A DNA stretch of 64,000 nucleotides from Oncorhynchus masou masou. Lineage: Eukaryota; Chordata; Actinopteri; Salmoniformes; Salmonidae. The notes beneath the pieces are model-generated. The model was not told the origin of the DNA, did no database searches, and saw only the letters and a list, made by a program, of their open reading frames with translations. Of this stretch, positions 48,101 through 58,800 are shown in pieces. Positions within the stretch are counted from its first letter, which is position 1; the number at the start of each line of letters is the position of its first letter. Location of the stretch: positions 92,001 through 156,000 of the forward strand of contig NW_027001780.1 of assembly GCF_036934945.1 (NCBI RefSeq), given 5' to 3'. Position numbers and translations under genes: made by a program.

Positions 48101-51100
48101 TGCAGTAAACACAACCTAATAAAGACAATGAGTAGACGCTGCAGTAAACACAACCTAATAAAGACAACGAGTAGACACTGCAGTAAACACAACCTAATAA
48201 AGACAATGAGTAAACACAACCTAATAAAGACAGTGAGTAGACACTGCAGTAAACACAACCTAATAAAGACAACGAGTAGACACTGCAGTAAACACAACCT
48301 AATAAAGACAATGAGTAGACGCTGCAGTAAACACAACCTAATAAAGACAACGAGTAGACACTGCAGTAAACACAACCTAATAAAGACAGGCAGGGTAGCC
48401 TAGTGGTTAGAGCGTTGGACTAGTAACCGGAAGGTTGTGAGTTCAAACCCCCGAGCTGACAAGGTACAAATCTGTCGTTCTGCCCCTGAACAGGCAGTTT
48501 ACCCACTGTTCCTAGGCCGTCATTGAAGAATAAGAATGTGTTCTTAACTGACTTGCCTAGTTAAATAAAGGTAAAACTTAACTTGTAAGTTGCTCTGGAT
48601 AAGAGCGTCTGCTAAATGACTTAAAATGTAAATGTAAATGCAGTAAACACAACCTGATAAAGACAATGAGTAAACACAACCTAATAAAGACAGTGAGTAG
48701 ACACTGCAGTAAACACAACCTAATAAAGACAATGAGTAGACGCTGCAGTAAACACAACCTAATAAAGACAGTGAGTAGACACTGCAGTAAACACAACCTA
48801 ATAAAGACAATGAGTAGACACTGCAGTAAACACAACCTGATAAAGACAATGAGTAAACACAACCTAATAAAGACAGTGAGTAGACACTGCAGTAAACACA
48901 ACCTAATAAAGACAGTGAGTAGACACTGCAGTAAACACAACCTAATAAAGACAATGAGTAGACGCTGCAGTAAACACAACCTAATAAAGACAGTGAGTAG
49001 ACACTGCAGTAAACACAACCTAATAAAGACAGTGAGTAGACACTGCAGTAAACACAACCTAATAAAGACAATGAGTAGACACTGCAGTAAACACAACCTA
49101 ATAAAGACAATGAGTAGACACTGCAGTAAACACAACCTAATAAAGACAACGGTTTTGAAAATCACTTTTTCTTACTTTGAATCCTATCCTGTGATGTCAC
49201 AGATACATTTGTAGTTTTTAGAACCTTCTCTTTTTAACCACAGATCAAAATTGGTGGAATTTCCCTTTAATTGTGGTTAACTCATCTCTCATTCTCTCTC
49301 TCTCTCTCATTCTCTCTCAGGGACACGTCAGGACAGGGGAGGTTCTGCACCATCTTCAGGTCCTACTCCAGAGGGGCTCAGGTAGGAACACACATTCTGC
49401 TGACATAGTACACACATTCTGCTGACATAGTACACACCTTCTGCTGACATAGTACACACCTTCTGCTGACATAGTGTGTGTATATATATACAGTTGAAGT
49501 TGGAAGTTCACATACACTTTGGTTGGAGTCATTAAAACTCGTTTTTCAACCACTCCACCAATGTCTTGTTAACAAACTATAGTTTTGTCAAGTCTGTTAA
49601 GACATCTACTTTGTACATGACACAAGTCATTTTTCCAACAATTGTTTACAGACAGATTATTTCACTTATCATTCACTGTATCACAATTCCCGTGGGTCAG
49701 AAGTTTACATACACTAAGTTAACTGTGCCTTTAAACAACTTGAAAAATTCCAGAAAATTATGTCATGGCTTTAGAAGCTTCTGATAGGCTAATTGACATA
49801 ATTCGAGTCAATTGGAGGTGTACCTGTGGATGTATTTCAAGGCCTAGCTTCAAACTCAATGCCTCTTTGCTTGACATCATGGGAAAATCAAAAGAAATCA
49901 GCCAAAACCTCCAAGTCTGGTTCATCCTTGGGAGCAATTTCCAAACGCCTGAAGGTACCACATTCATCTGTACAAACAATAGTATGTAAGTATAAACACC
50001 ATGGGACCACGCAGCCGTCATACCGCTCAGGAAGGAGATGCGTTCTGTCTCCTAGAGATGAACATACTTTGGTGCGAAAAGTGCAAATCAATCCCAGAAC
50101 AACAGCAAATAACTTTGTGAAGATGCTGGAGGAAACGGGTACAAAAGTATCTATATCCACAGTGAAACGAGTCTTATATTGACATAACCTGAAAGGCCGC
50201 TCAGCAAGGAAAAAGCCACTGCTCCAAAACCGCCATTAAAAAAAGCCAGACTATGGTTTGCAACTGCACATGGGGGCAAAGATTGTAGTTTTTGGAGAAA
50301 TGTCCTCTGGTCTGATGAAACTGTTTGGTCATAATGACCATCGTTATGCTTGGAGGAAAAAGGGGGAGGCTTGCGAGCCGAAGAACACCATCCCAACAGT
50401 GAAGCACGGGGGTGGCAGCATCATGTTGTGGGGGTGCTTTGCTGCAGGAGGGACTGGTGCACTTCACAAAATAGATGGCATCATGAGGAGGAAAATTATG
50501 TGGATATATTGAAGCAACATCTCAAGACATCAGTCAGGAAGTTAAAACTTGGTCGCAAATGGCTCTTCCAAATGAACAATGACCCCAAGCATGTTTCCAA
50601 AGTTGTGGCAAAATGGCTTAAGGACAACAAAGTCAAGGTATTGAAGTGGCCGTCACAAAGCCCTGACCTCAATCCTATAGAATATTTGTGGGCAGAACTG
50701 AAAAAGTGTGTGCGAGCCAGGAGGTCTACAAACCTGACTCAGTTACACCAGCTCTGTCAGGAGGAATGGGCCAAAATTCACCCAACTTATTGTGGGAAGC
50801 TTGTGGAAGGCTACCCGAAATGTTTGACCCAAGTTAAACAATTTAAAGGCAATGCTACCAAATACTAATTGAGTGTATGTAAACTTCTGACCCACTGGGA
50901 ATGGGATGATGAAATAAAAGCTGAAATAAATCATTCTCTCTCTGATTATTCTGACATTTCACATTCTCAACATAAAGTGGTGATCCTAACTGACCTCAGA
51001 CAGGGACATTTTACTAGGACTAAATGTCAGGAATTGTGAAAAACGGAGTTTAAATGTATTTGGCTAAGGTGTATGTAAACTTCCCGACTTCAACGGTATA

Positions 51101-54100
51101 TAGTATATATTATTAGTATTATTGTTTCATGTACTTCTCTATTTGACCTGCAGTGTTGGAGCTACAGATTTTCACTGTACCCTGCAATTACATCCGAGAC
51201 TCTGTGCACATGACGAATAGACTCATCTAATCCAGTACACACGCAATCTAATGACATAGTACACACACACAATCTAATGACATAGTACACACACAATCTA
51301 ATGACACAAGTCCCCTACTGAGTGTGTTTGGCTGGTCCTGTCTGCTCCTCCTTCTTCTATAAACAGGACATAAAGAACAATGTGTGTGTGTGTGTGTGTG
51401 TGTTCGTTCTCCAGGGGATCCTGCTGGTGTATGACATCGCAAACCGCTGGTCGTTCGAAGGCATCGACCGCTGGATACGAGAGATTGACGAGGTATGGGG
51501 AGGAGGAGAGGGGAGGGAGGGGAGGGTAGAGGAGGAAGAGGGATGGGAGGGTAGAGGAGGAAGAGAGGGGAGAGGAGAGGAGAGGAAAGGAGAGACCCTG
51601 TCCCGTAGGCCCAGAGCACTGCTATAGACACACCATGTCCTTCTGGGATACAGAAGGGAGGGAGGGGAGGGTAGAGGAGGAAGAGGGAGGGGAGGGTAGA
51701 GGAGGAAGAGAGGGGAGAGGAAAGGAGAGACCCTGGATACGAGAGATTGACGAGGCCCTGTCCCGTAGACCCTGTCCCGTATGCCCTGTCCCGTAGACCC
51801 TGTCCCGTAGACCCCGTAGGCCCTGAGTACTGCTATAGACACACCATGTCCTTCTGGGATACAGAAGCCTAGAGGACATCCTCCGTGTGTGTGTGTGAAG
51901 ATATGTCTTTCCTGGTTCACCTCTAGTCTACAGTACCCTGCAACTGGACTCCTGTCATTCAGAGAGCGGGAGAGACAGATGGAGGGGGGAGAGAGACGAT
52001 GGGGAGTAAAGGAGAGAGAGAAAATAGACTAGAGAATTTGATTGGTAGAATGAAAGGTGAAGCCGCTAGAAAGACCAGGGCCCGTTTCCCATAGCGATGC
52101 AACTCAGGCTTCCCAGTGTTTTAACCAGGTATCTGTCCTACAACGACCCACGATGCAACACGTGTTTCCCTGAACACCACGCAGAGGGAACGCTCCTTAA
52201 GTGAAAGAGGAAGGGGAGGAGACCTGGTTAAAGATGAAGGGGAGGAGACCTGGTTAAAGATGAAGGGGAGGAGACCAGGTTAAAGATGAAGGGGAGGAGA
52301 CCAGGTTAAAGATGAAGGGGAGGAGACCTGGTTAAAGATGAAGGGGAGGAGACCTGGTTAAAGATGAAGGGGAGGAGACCAGGTTAAAGAGGAAGGGAAG
52401 GAGACCAGGTTAAAGAGGAAGGGGAGGAGACCAGGTTAAAGAGGAAGGGGAGGAGACCTGGTTAAAGAGGAAGGGGAGGAGACCTGGTTAAAGAGGAAGG
52501 GGAGGAGACCGGGTTAAAGAGGAAGGGGAGGAGACCGGGTTAAAGAGGAAGGGGAGGAGACCGGGTTAAAGAGGAAGGGGAGGAGACCGGGTTAAAGAGG
52601 AAGGGGAGGAGACCTGGTTAAAGAGGAAGGGGAGGAGACCGGGCTAAAGAGGAAGGGGGTGCGTAACTCACTATTAGGAATGTGTTCTTAATGTTTTGTA
52701 CACAGTGTATATTGAGGGAAAGTTTTTATTAGACCGTAGCGTACAAATAGCTAAATAAATCTCAATTGAATGTATCATTCCAATATATAGGTAGTGTGGT
52801 ACTGCATGTGTCTTTTAACACAGTACTCTGGGGTTTCATCTCTTTATCCTTCCCTTGTTATGAAAGGGATATGGGCAGCTTTGTATTTGTAGTCAATGTC
52901 ACGTTGGTTCTGTCACAGAAAGACGGATCGACATGTTGACGTTGTGTACAGCGGAGATCTTCTGTGTCTGAAGTGATGCGGTAGGGTAGAAAACGCATCT
53001 AACCACGTACTTGGCTGCTCCGAGAGTGGTCTGAGGCCATCGTTAAATAAGAAGCATTTTTTTTTAAACGCCAACTTTAGTAATGATGCTTTTGTGAAAC
53101 AGCTGGGAGATCTACGAAGGGCTCTAACGATGAACGTGTCCTTGACGCTTTTGGGAAACTGGTCCCTGATCTCTCTGATATAAATCTGTCCTTCTGCCCC
53201 TGAACAGCTAGTTAACCCACTGTTCCCAGGCCAGTTAACCCACTGTTCCCAGGCCAGTTAACCCACTGTTCCCAGGCCAGTTAACCCACTGTTCCCAGGC
53301 CAGTTAACCCACTGTTCCCAGGCCAGGTAACCCACTGTTCCCAGGCCAGTTAACCCACTGTTCCCAGGCCAGTTAACCCACTGTTCCTAGGCCAGTTAAC
53401 CCACTGTTCCTAGGCCAGTTAACCCACTGTTCCCAGGCAGTTAACCCACTGTTCCCAGGCCAGTTAACCCACTGTTCCCCTGAACAGGCAGTTAACCCAC
53501 TGTTCCCAGGCCAGTTAACCCACTGTTCCCAGGCCAGTTAACCCACTGTTCCCAGGCCAGTTAACCCACTGTTCCCAGGCCAGTTAACCCACTGTTCCCA
53601 GGCCAGTTAACCCACTGTTCCCAGGCCAGTTAACCCACTGTTCCCCTGAACAGGCAGTTAACCCACTGTTCCCCTGAACAGGCAGTTAACCCACTGTTCC
53701 CAGGCCAGTTAACCCACTGTTCCCCTGAACAGGCAGTTAACCCACTGTTCCCAGGCCAGTTAACCCACTGTTCCCAGGCCAGTTAACCCACTGTTCCCAG
53801 GCCAGTTAACCCACTGTTCCCAGGCCAGTTAACCCACTGTTCCCAGGCCAGTTAACCCACTGTTCCCAGGCCAGTTAACCCACTGTTCCCAGGCCAGTTA
53901 GTTAACCCACTGTTCCCATGCCAGTTAACCCACTGTTCCCAGGCCAGTTAACCCACTGTTCCCAGGCCAGTTAACCCACTGTTCCCCTGAACAGGCAGTT
54001 AACCCACTGTTCCTAGGCCGTCATTGAAAATAAGAATGTTTCTTAACTGACTTGCCTAGTTAAATAAAGGTAAAAAAAAATAATGATATATATAAATAGA

Positions 54101-55874
54101 TAAGAGACAGTTCTAACAGTTTCTATAACTTACTACTGTTTTCTACTTCCTGTAAACCACTTAAATGCCCCTCCCCCTCTCATCAGCATGCCCCGGGTGT
54201 CCCTCGTATCCTGGTAGGCAACCGGCTCCACCTGGCGTTCAAGCGGCAGGTTCCTACGGAGCAGGCCCGGGCGTACGCGGAGAAGAACGGCATGACCTTC
54301 TTTGAGGTCAGCCCGCTCTGCAACTTCAACGTCATCGAGTCATTCACAGAGCTGTCTCGCATCGTACTGATGAGGCACGGCATGGAGAAGTTCTGGAAGC
54401 CCAACAGAGGTAGGAGGGGGGAGCAGGGGGTGAGGGAGCAGGGTGTGAGGGGTGGGGGGGGAGCAGGGGGTGAGGGGGGGGTGGGGGGGCTTGACACCGA
54501 TATTTCTTTTTACAAGGAGTACATGTGCTCCTAATTAGAAAAAATTGTAGGAGCAAAATAAAGGTATTCAAGGTATAGATGATATAAATAGGTCGTAATT
54601 ACAGAATCCAGGGTTTAGGAGCACCAGAAGGAACATAATAAGATGCAGCCTACGAACAGCTGTCCTACTTTAATATTATAATAGAAACCATTTAGCAGAA
54701 GCTTTTATCCAGTGACTTAGTCATGCGTACATACATTTTACATATGGGCGGTCCCGAGAATTGAACCCACTATCCCGGTGTTGCAAGTGCTACGCTCTAG
54801 CGACTGCGCTACGGAGGGCCCGCGCTCTAGCGACTGCGCTACGGAGGGCCGCGCTCTAGCGACTGCGCTACGGAGGGCCGCGCTCTAGCGACTGCGCTAC
54901 GGAGGGCCGCGCTCTAGCGACTGCGCTACGGAGGGCCGCGCTCTAGCGACTGCGCTACGGAGGGCCGCTTCATCTAGCGTTGCTGCTAGCTACGGATCTG
55001 GGTTAGCAGCGCTCTAGCTAGCTAATGATCTGCGCTACGGAGGACCACTTTAGAAGCGCATCTAAAGAAGCTCTCCCTTGTTCCTTTCTGAACCACCAGA
55101 TGTTTACTGCTGGTAAAATTACCACACGATATCCTTCATCTGTAGTTAGCAGGTTGCTAGCTAGCTAATGATCTGCGGTTAGCAGGTTGCTAGCTAGCTA
55201 ATGATCTGTGGTTAGCAGGTTGCTAGCTAGCTAATGATCTGTGGTTAGCAGGTTGCTAGCTAGCTAATGATCTGTGGTTAGCAGGTTGCTAGCTAGCTAA
55301 TGATCTGTGGTTAGCAGGTTGCTAGCTAGCTAATTATTTGTGGTTAGCAGGTTGCTAGCTAGCTAATTATTTGTGGTTAGCAGGTTGCTGTGGTTAGGTT
55401 GCTAGCTAATTATGATCTGCTAATTATTTGTGGTTAGCAGGTTTGCTAGCTAATGATCTAATGCTAATTATAACTAATGAGGACAGAACAAGGTTAGCAG
55501 GAAGCTAATGATCTGCGGTTAGCAGGTTGCTAGCTAGCTAATGCTATAACAGGACAGAACAAGGTTGAAGTAACTCTCTCTCCTCCCCTCTCCCTCCAGT
55601 CTTCACTCTCCAGGACCTGTGCTGCAGAGCGATTGTCTCCTGCACGCCCGTCCACCTGATCGACAAGCTGCCGTTGCCCGTGGCGATAAAGTCCCACCTC
55701 AAGTCCTTCTCTATGGCCAATGGGATGAACGCAGTGATGATGCACGGACGGTCCTATTCGCTGGCCAACGCGGCGGGCGGGTCTAAAGGAAACAGTCTGA
55801 AGCGTTCGAAATCTATCAAACCCCCCCAGAGCCCCCCACAGAACTGCACACGCAACAACTGTAAAATCTCCTAG
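34877..55874 (+). CDS. rab40c: Rab40-type small GTPase with SOCS box
   Basis: Coding exons: 34877-35018, [61-nt exon expected, damaged, near 46352-46412], 49321-49381, 51415-51492, 54187-54409, 55600-55874. With the 61-nt exon the frame is continuous (840 nt, 279 aa). Recognised by SPVKSYDYLLKFLLVGDSDV, DTSGQGRFCTIFRSYSRGAQ, YDIANRWSFEGIDRWIREID and LCCRAIVSCTPVHLIDKLPL. Rab40 proteins are GTPases that act as substrate adaptors of CUL5-Elongin ubiquitin ligases. G1 is GDSDVGKG (residues 21-28), G3 is DTSGQ, and the G4 motif is the atypical GNRLHL. The SOCS box follows, with LQDLCCR and the CUL5-box LPLP (about 212-215). The C-terminus CKIS is a prenylation-type motif. It could be another Rab40 paralogue; adjacency to pigq, as in human 16p13.3, favours rab40c. 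A salmonid ohnolog is expected elsewhere. Confidence 0.93.
35115..35180 (+). mobile_element. SINE tail fragment
   Basis: AACTGTAAGTCGCTCTGGAT followed by AAGAGCTTCTGCTAAATGAC is the conserved 3' end of the tRNA-headed salmonid SINE. Confidence 0.7.
35268..36425 (+). repeat. (CA)n with CAGCTACACCATCTA modules
   Basis: CA runs interrupted by AGCTACACCATCTACACACA units. Two long blocks (about 35470-35640 and 35930-36150) have the same module order, indicating a block duplication of about 480 bp. Confidence 0.9.
36540..37800 (+). repeat. Composite minisatellite with a shared core, two unit types
   Basis: From 36540 to 36990 the unit is about 52 bp (AAGCTAGACCCAAACAAAGG + TCCAGTCACTGTCTCACTCC + CGTTTTTATAATC). 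From 36990 it changes to a 48-bp unit (GGTCCAGTCACTGTCTCACT + AACTAATAATGTATCAGCTA + CAGGAGAA). Both share GGTCCAGTCACTGTCTCA. The 48-bp unit leaves both strands open, producing artefactual frames. Confidence 0.9.
37885..40868 (+). repeat. About 41-bp minisatellite, roughly 75 copies
   Basis: The unit is CTGTAAAACAACACCTATCA followed by TACTACTATGACTGACC. It is regular up to about 39200, then has many truncated and gapped units (for example 39215-39320 and 39430-39700). Confidence 0.95.
41110..41445 (+). repeat. 74-bp minisatellite, 4 copies
   Basis: The unit is GTGTGTGTTGAGTCGGGAGA followed by CGCCCATTAGCGACCATCAC and GCTTGGAAACATAGC. The array lies in the large rab40c intron. Confidence 0.9.
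41610..41900 (+). repeat. About 87-bp minisatellite, 3 copies
   Basis: The unit includes GACCTGTACCTGATGGGTGA, GCTCTCCTTGGGCATGAGGA and GGTGTTATGGTGCTGCTGGA. Confidence 0.9.
42115..42530 (+). repeat. 27-bp minisatellite, 15 perfect copies
   Basis: The unit TTCACACCTCTATGGGGACA + AGCACTG is repeated without change (one copy has an ATCA insertion). Because 27 is a multiple of 3, frames stay open on both strands; these are not genes. Confidence 0.95.
42531..48050 (+). repeat. Degenerate zone blending three minisatellite motifs
   Basis: Motif A (CACCTCTATGGGGACAAGCA, with CATGATACAGACTG) fades from about 43700. Motif B (ACATCCTACATGTTGAATCA + ACACGTTGTGGTTATTGGT) dominates 44300-47460. Motif C (CAGTAAACACAACCTAATAA) takes over from about 46700. 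Units are full of 1-10-bp gaps and mid-unit switches. Inside are four clean copies of a 45-bp unit (46150-46370; CCATCTCTGTTAACGTCCTT). A unique segment appears twice (46105-46710 and 47585-48050), each copy patched with a different motif. Confidence 0.8.
46352..46412 (+). pseudogene. rab40c: Damaged trace of the missing 61-nt rab40c exon
   Basis: 46370-46390 reads ACC ACT ATT CTA CTG GAT GGG (TTILLDG), the Rab40 switch-I/G2-adjacent sequence. It is followed by GTGAAAC-GAGCTGTG, which would match V-K-L-E-L-W after a 2-nt gap, then GTCAGA at the expected donor position and phase (TG|, to be completed by the G at 49321). The 5' half of the exon and its acceptor are not readable. Nothing else between 35019 and 49320 fits. 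The left border given is only the expected length. Confidence 0.5.
48051..49150 (+). repeat. 39-bp minisatellite interrupted by SINEs
   Basis: The unit CAGTAAACACAACCTAATAA followed by AGACAATGAGTAGACACTG (AACGAG, GTGAG variants) occurs at 48060-48386 and 48640-49150. Minus-strand Leu/Val/Cys frames are artefacts. Confidence 0.95.
48386..48640 (+). mobile_element. HpaI SINE followed by a second SINE tail
   Basis: 48388-48575 is an HpaI SINE (GGCAGGGTAGCCTAGTGGTT ... TTCTTAACTGACTTGCCTAG). 48581-48640 is the GTTGCTCTGGATAAGAGCGT + CTGCTAAATGACTT tail of the other SINE family. Both lie within the 39-bp array, so they were inserted or joined inside it. Confidence 0.85.
49491..51096 (+). mobile_element. 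Tc1/mariner element of Sleeping Beauty-like salmonid type, decayed
   Basis: The left end CAGTTGAAGTTGGAAGTTCA and the right end (inverted) GTATGTAAACTTCCCGACTT form the outer direct-repeat sites. Inner sites are at about 49690-49725 (GGTCAGAAGTTTACATACAC) and 50872-50900, giving the IR/DR structure. TA dinucleotides flank both ends (49489-49490 and 51097-51098). The 1606-bp length is normal for the family. It sits in the rab40c intron between exons ending 49381 and starting 51415. Confidence 0.92.
49879..50868 (+). pseudogene. Tc1 transposase pseudogene
   Basis: ATG at 49879 begins MGKSKEISQN, then a deletion of about 20 nt removes part of the first helix-turn-helix. A TGA stop interrupts the frame at 50180-50182, with further small deletions near 50270-50330. 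The last part (50350-50868) still shows NNDPKH and LNPIEYLWAEL, the second Asp and the Glu regions of the DDE catalytic triad. The element cannot make an active transposase; any movement would need one supplied in trans. Confidence 0.9.
51510..51860 (+). repeat. Purine-rich duplication including a copy of the rab40c exon end
   Basis: GGAGGGTAGAGGAGGAAGAG blocks are duplicated (51510-51600 and 51655-51730). At 51733-51753 the exon end GGATACGAGAGATTGACGAG reappears, followed by GCCCTG instead of the donor GTATGG. AGACACACCATGTCCTTCTG also occurs twice. Confidence 0.85.
52195..52655 (+). repeat. 26-bp minisatellite, about 18 copies
   Basis: The unit GAGGAAGGGGAGGAGACCGG + GTTAAA (CAGG, CTGG variants) forms runs of like variants. 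Confidence 0.95.
52660..53180. other. rab40c intron DNA without recognised feature
   Basis: Unique-looking sequence; no exon or repeat array supported. Confidence 0.4.
53180..54080 (+). mobile_element. HpaI SINE body with internal 23-bp amplification, about 33 copies
   Basis: It begins inside a SINE (AAATCTGTCCTTCTGCCCCT + GAACAG), then repeats AGTTAACCCACTGTTCCCAG + GCC some 33 times with interspersed CCCCTGAACAGGC variants, and finishes with the normal SINE end (GGCCGTCATTGAAAATAAGA ... TTAAATAAAGG). The tRNA head is absent. Each unit carries the HpaI site GTTAAC. Confidence 0.95.
54655..54970 (-). mobile_element. Inverted tRNA-headed SINE with 29-bp head amplification
   Basis: From left to right: the inverted SINE tail (CATTTAGCAGAAGCTTTTAT), the body GAATTGAACCCACTATCCC (inverted box B) and GCGACTGCGCTACGGAGGGC (inverted box A end). 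The last piece is then repeated about six times as CGCGCTCTAGCGACTGCGCT + ACGGAGGGC. Confidence 0.85.
55000..55560 (+). repeat. 32-bp minisatellite, about 11 copies, degenerate
   Basis: The unit is GGTTAGCAGGTTGCTAGCTA followed by GCTAATGATCTG, clean at 55140-55380 and irregular on either side. Confidence 0.9.
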
Positions 55875-58800
55875 TGATATACCCTGTCTCGGGGAGGGGG
55901 GAGACTGACGCCCTAAACACACTGAAACAGACCCCGTCCCTTCCACTGAGGGGAGGATGTGTAGAGCCTGTGGGGAGAACCAAGTCTGAGACCTAACCTA
56001 CACCCTGAAGGGAGGAGAGACCCTGAAACAGACCTAGCCCTTACCCCGGGGGAGGAGAAACCCTGGGGGAGGAGGGGGATGAAACCTAGTGGAGGAGGAG
56101 GGAGGTGAAACCTAGTGGAGGAGGAGGGAGGTGAAACCTAGTGGAGGAGGAGGAGGGAGGTGAAACCTAGTGGAGGAGGAGGGAGGTGAAACCTAGTGGA
56201 GGAGGAGGAGGGAGGTGAAACCTAGTGGAGGAGGAGGAGGGAGGTGAAACCTAGTGGAGGAGGAGGAGGGAGGTGAAACCTAGTGGAGGAGGAGGGAACC
56301 TAGTGGAGGAGGAGGAGGAAACCCTAGTGGAGGAGGAGGAGGGAGGTGAAACCTAGTGGAGGAGGAGGAGGGAGGTGAAACCTAGTGGAGGAGGAGGAGG
56401 AGGGAGGTGAAACCTAGTGGAGGAGGAGGAGGGAAACCTAGTGGAGGAGGAGGAGGGAAAGGAGGAGTGGAGGAGGAGGAGGGAGGTGAAACCTAGTGGA
56501 GGAGGAGGAGGGAGGTGAAACCTAGTGGTGGAGGAGGAGGGAGGTGAAACCTAGTGGAGGAGGAGGGAGGTGAAACCTAGTGGAGGAGGAGGAGGGAGGT
56601 GAGGAGGAGGAGGGAGGTGAAACCTAGTGGAGGAGGAGGAGGAGGTGAAACCTAGTGGAGGAGGAGGAGGAGGTGAAACCTAGTGGAGGAGGAGGAGGGA
56701 GGTGAAACCTAGTGGAGGAGGAGGAGGGAGGTGAAACCTAGTGGAAGAGGAGGAGGTGAAACCTAGTGGAGGAGGGAGGTGAAACCTAGTGGAGGAGGGA
56801 GGTGAAACCTAGTGGAGGAGGAGGAGGGAAGTGAAACCTAGTGGAGGAGGGAGGTGTGTGTACACAGACTTGAGGAGACCCGACCAGACATTTCTGGTCA
56901 ACCCTCGTCCATAGGAGGGGTTGTGCTGGAGTTGTAATGCACCCAGAATACATCCAGAATACATCCACACCCAGAATACATCCAGAATACATCTACACCC
57001 AGAATACATCTACACCCAGAATACATCCAGAATACATCTACACCCAGAATACATCCAGAATACATCTACACCCAGAATACATCCAGAATACATCTACACC
57101 CAGAATACATCCACACCCAGAATACATCCACACAACCCTACTGAGTTCTAGTGTTTTCCCCTCCTCTCTTCTTCCCTCACTTGTGTTGTCTCCTGCTGTC
57201 CCATGATTCATATGTTAAATAATAGATGTTCTCTTCATGGATCTCTGCCTGCTCTCCTTCTCTCCATCTCTCCTCACTCTGCCTGCTTTCTCTCCTCACT
57301 CTGCCTGCTCTCTCTCCCTTCTCCCCCTCTTCCACTTTACATCTATCCATCTCCCTCACTTTGCCTGCTCTCTCCCTCCCATCTCGCTCTCTCCCTCCCA
57401 TCTCGCTCTCTCCCTCCCATCTCCCTCACTTTGCCTGCTCTCTCCCACCCATCTCACTCTCTCCCTCCCATCACCCTCACTTTGCCTGCTCTCTCCCTCC
57501 CATCACCCTCACTTTGCATTCTCTCACACTCCCTTCCTCTTTACCTCCCATCTCCTTCCCTCCTTGTTCTTTACTTCCCATCTCCCTCCCTCCTTCTCCC
57601 TTCCCTACCCTCCCCTCTTCTCTCTCCCTTTTCTCTTCTCCCCAGAGTCATCCAGTCTGCTTGCCAGTTTTCCTCTCCTTCCTTTCTCGCTCTCCTCCTT
57701 TCCTTCCTTTCTCGCTCTCCTCCTCTGCTCTCTGCACCAGTTTCCAGTGAACGTCACCCTATTCCTAACACAGGCTCTGGTCTAAAGTAGTGCACTATGT
57801 AGGGAATAGGGTGCCAGGGCCCATAGAGCTCTGGTCTAAAGTAGTGCACTATGTAGGGAATAGGGTGCCAGGACCCATAGAGCTCTGGTCTAAAGTAGTG
57901 CACTATGTAGGGAATAGTGTACCATTTAGGACGTAGTCCCAGACTCACCCAATGAAGCCTGGTTGTCAGGCTGAGTGGTGTTCTCTTCTCACTGCAGGGC
58001 GGCCATTTTGTTTTCCTACACAGACAGTCAGCGACGTGAGCGTGGAGCCCCAGAGTTCCTCCTATTCAGGGAAATCTCCTGGCCCTCAAAGCTATTTTTC
58101 TCCCTCATTGTTCTGTGTTTTACTGAACTGTCCCTCTGGTCTCAGCGAGAGTAGTATCTCTCTGAGTATCAACCGATAGAAGGACAGGCTCTTCTATGTA
58201 TGGACGGACGGCCTCTTCTCATTTGGGAAAAAGTCTGTCCTCTCTCCGTCTTCTCTTCTGCGTGATCCGGAAACCGATAAGTGGTCGAGTGGTGCCAATT
58301 AGTTAGACGAACGGAAGAGGCTCCTCGCCTCCTCGATAGCCAATTAGTTGGTAGACGAACGGAAGAGGCTCCTCCCCTCCTCGATAGCCACCTTTCATGG
58401 AGGATGGTCATGTGGATCCTACCTGAGTCCTTCACGGAAATACTCTTGAAATGTTTTTTTAATTTATTTTTTTAATCACGTTACACATTTATTGGGGATT
58501 CCACCCTGTAAACATAATTTGCCTGATGATGCGTAAGTGGAGAGGAGTCTTAATTCTATACAGGTAGCATTTTCACCCACGTTCCCCTCTCACCCACGTT
58601 CCCTTCACACCCACGTTCCCTTCTCGCCGCCTCTCCTCGATTACCTTTGACCTTGTTCCAAAAGGAGGCGATAGAGAACGGAGGGAGAGAGGGACGCCGG
58701 AGTTGAGCAAATGTAATGGAGAAAAGGACTTTGTTTTATGTAGTTTGTATGCAACAATTGCATCCATCGCCTCAAAAGTCCAGTATTGTATGAATGAAGA

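Noticed and set aside
48544..49214. Leu/Val/Cys membrane-like frames and a Lys/His frame
   Set aside because: 39-bp unit (13 codons) array; same artefact on both strands.
49826..50868. An active Tc1 transposase
   Set aside because: Internal deletion, TGA stop at 50180 and further gaps break the frame.
53180..54080. Telomere- or centromere-type satellite
   Set aside because: The unit is a segment of the HpaI SINE, flanked by the rest of a SINE.
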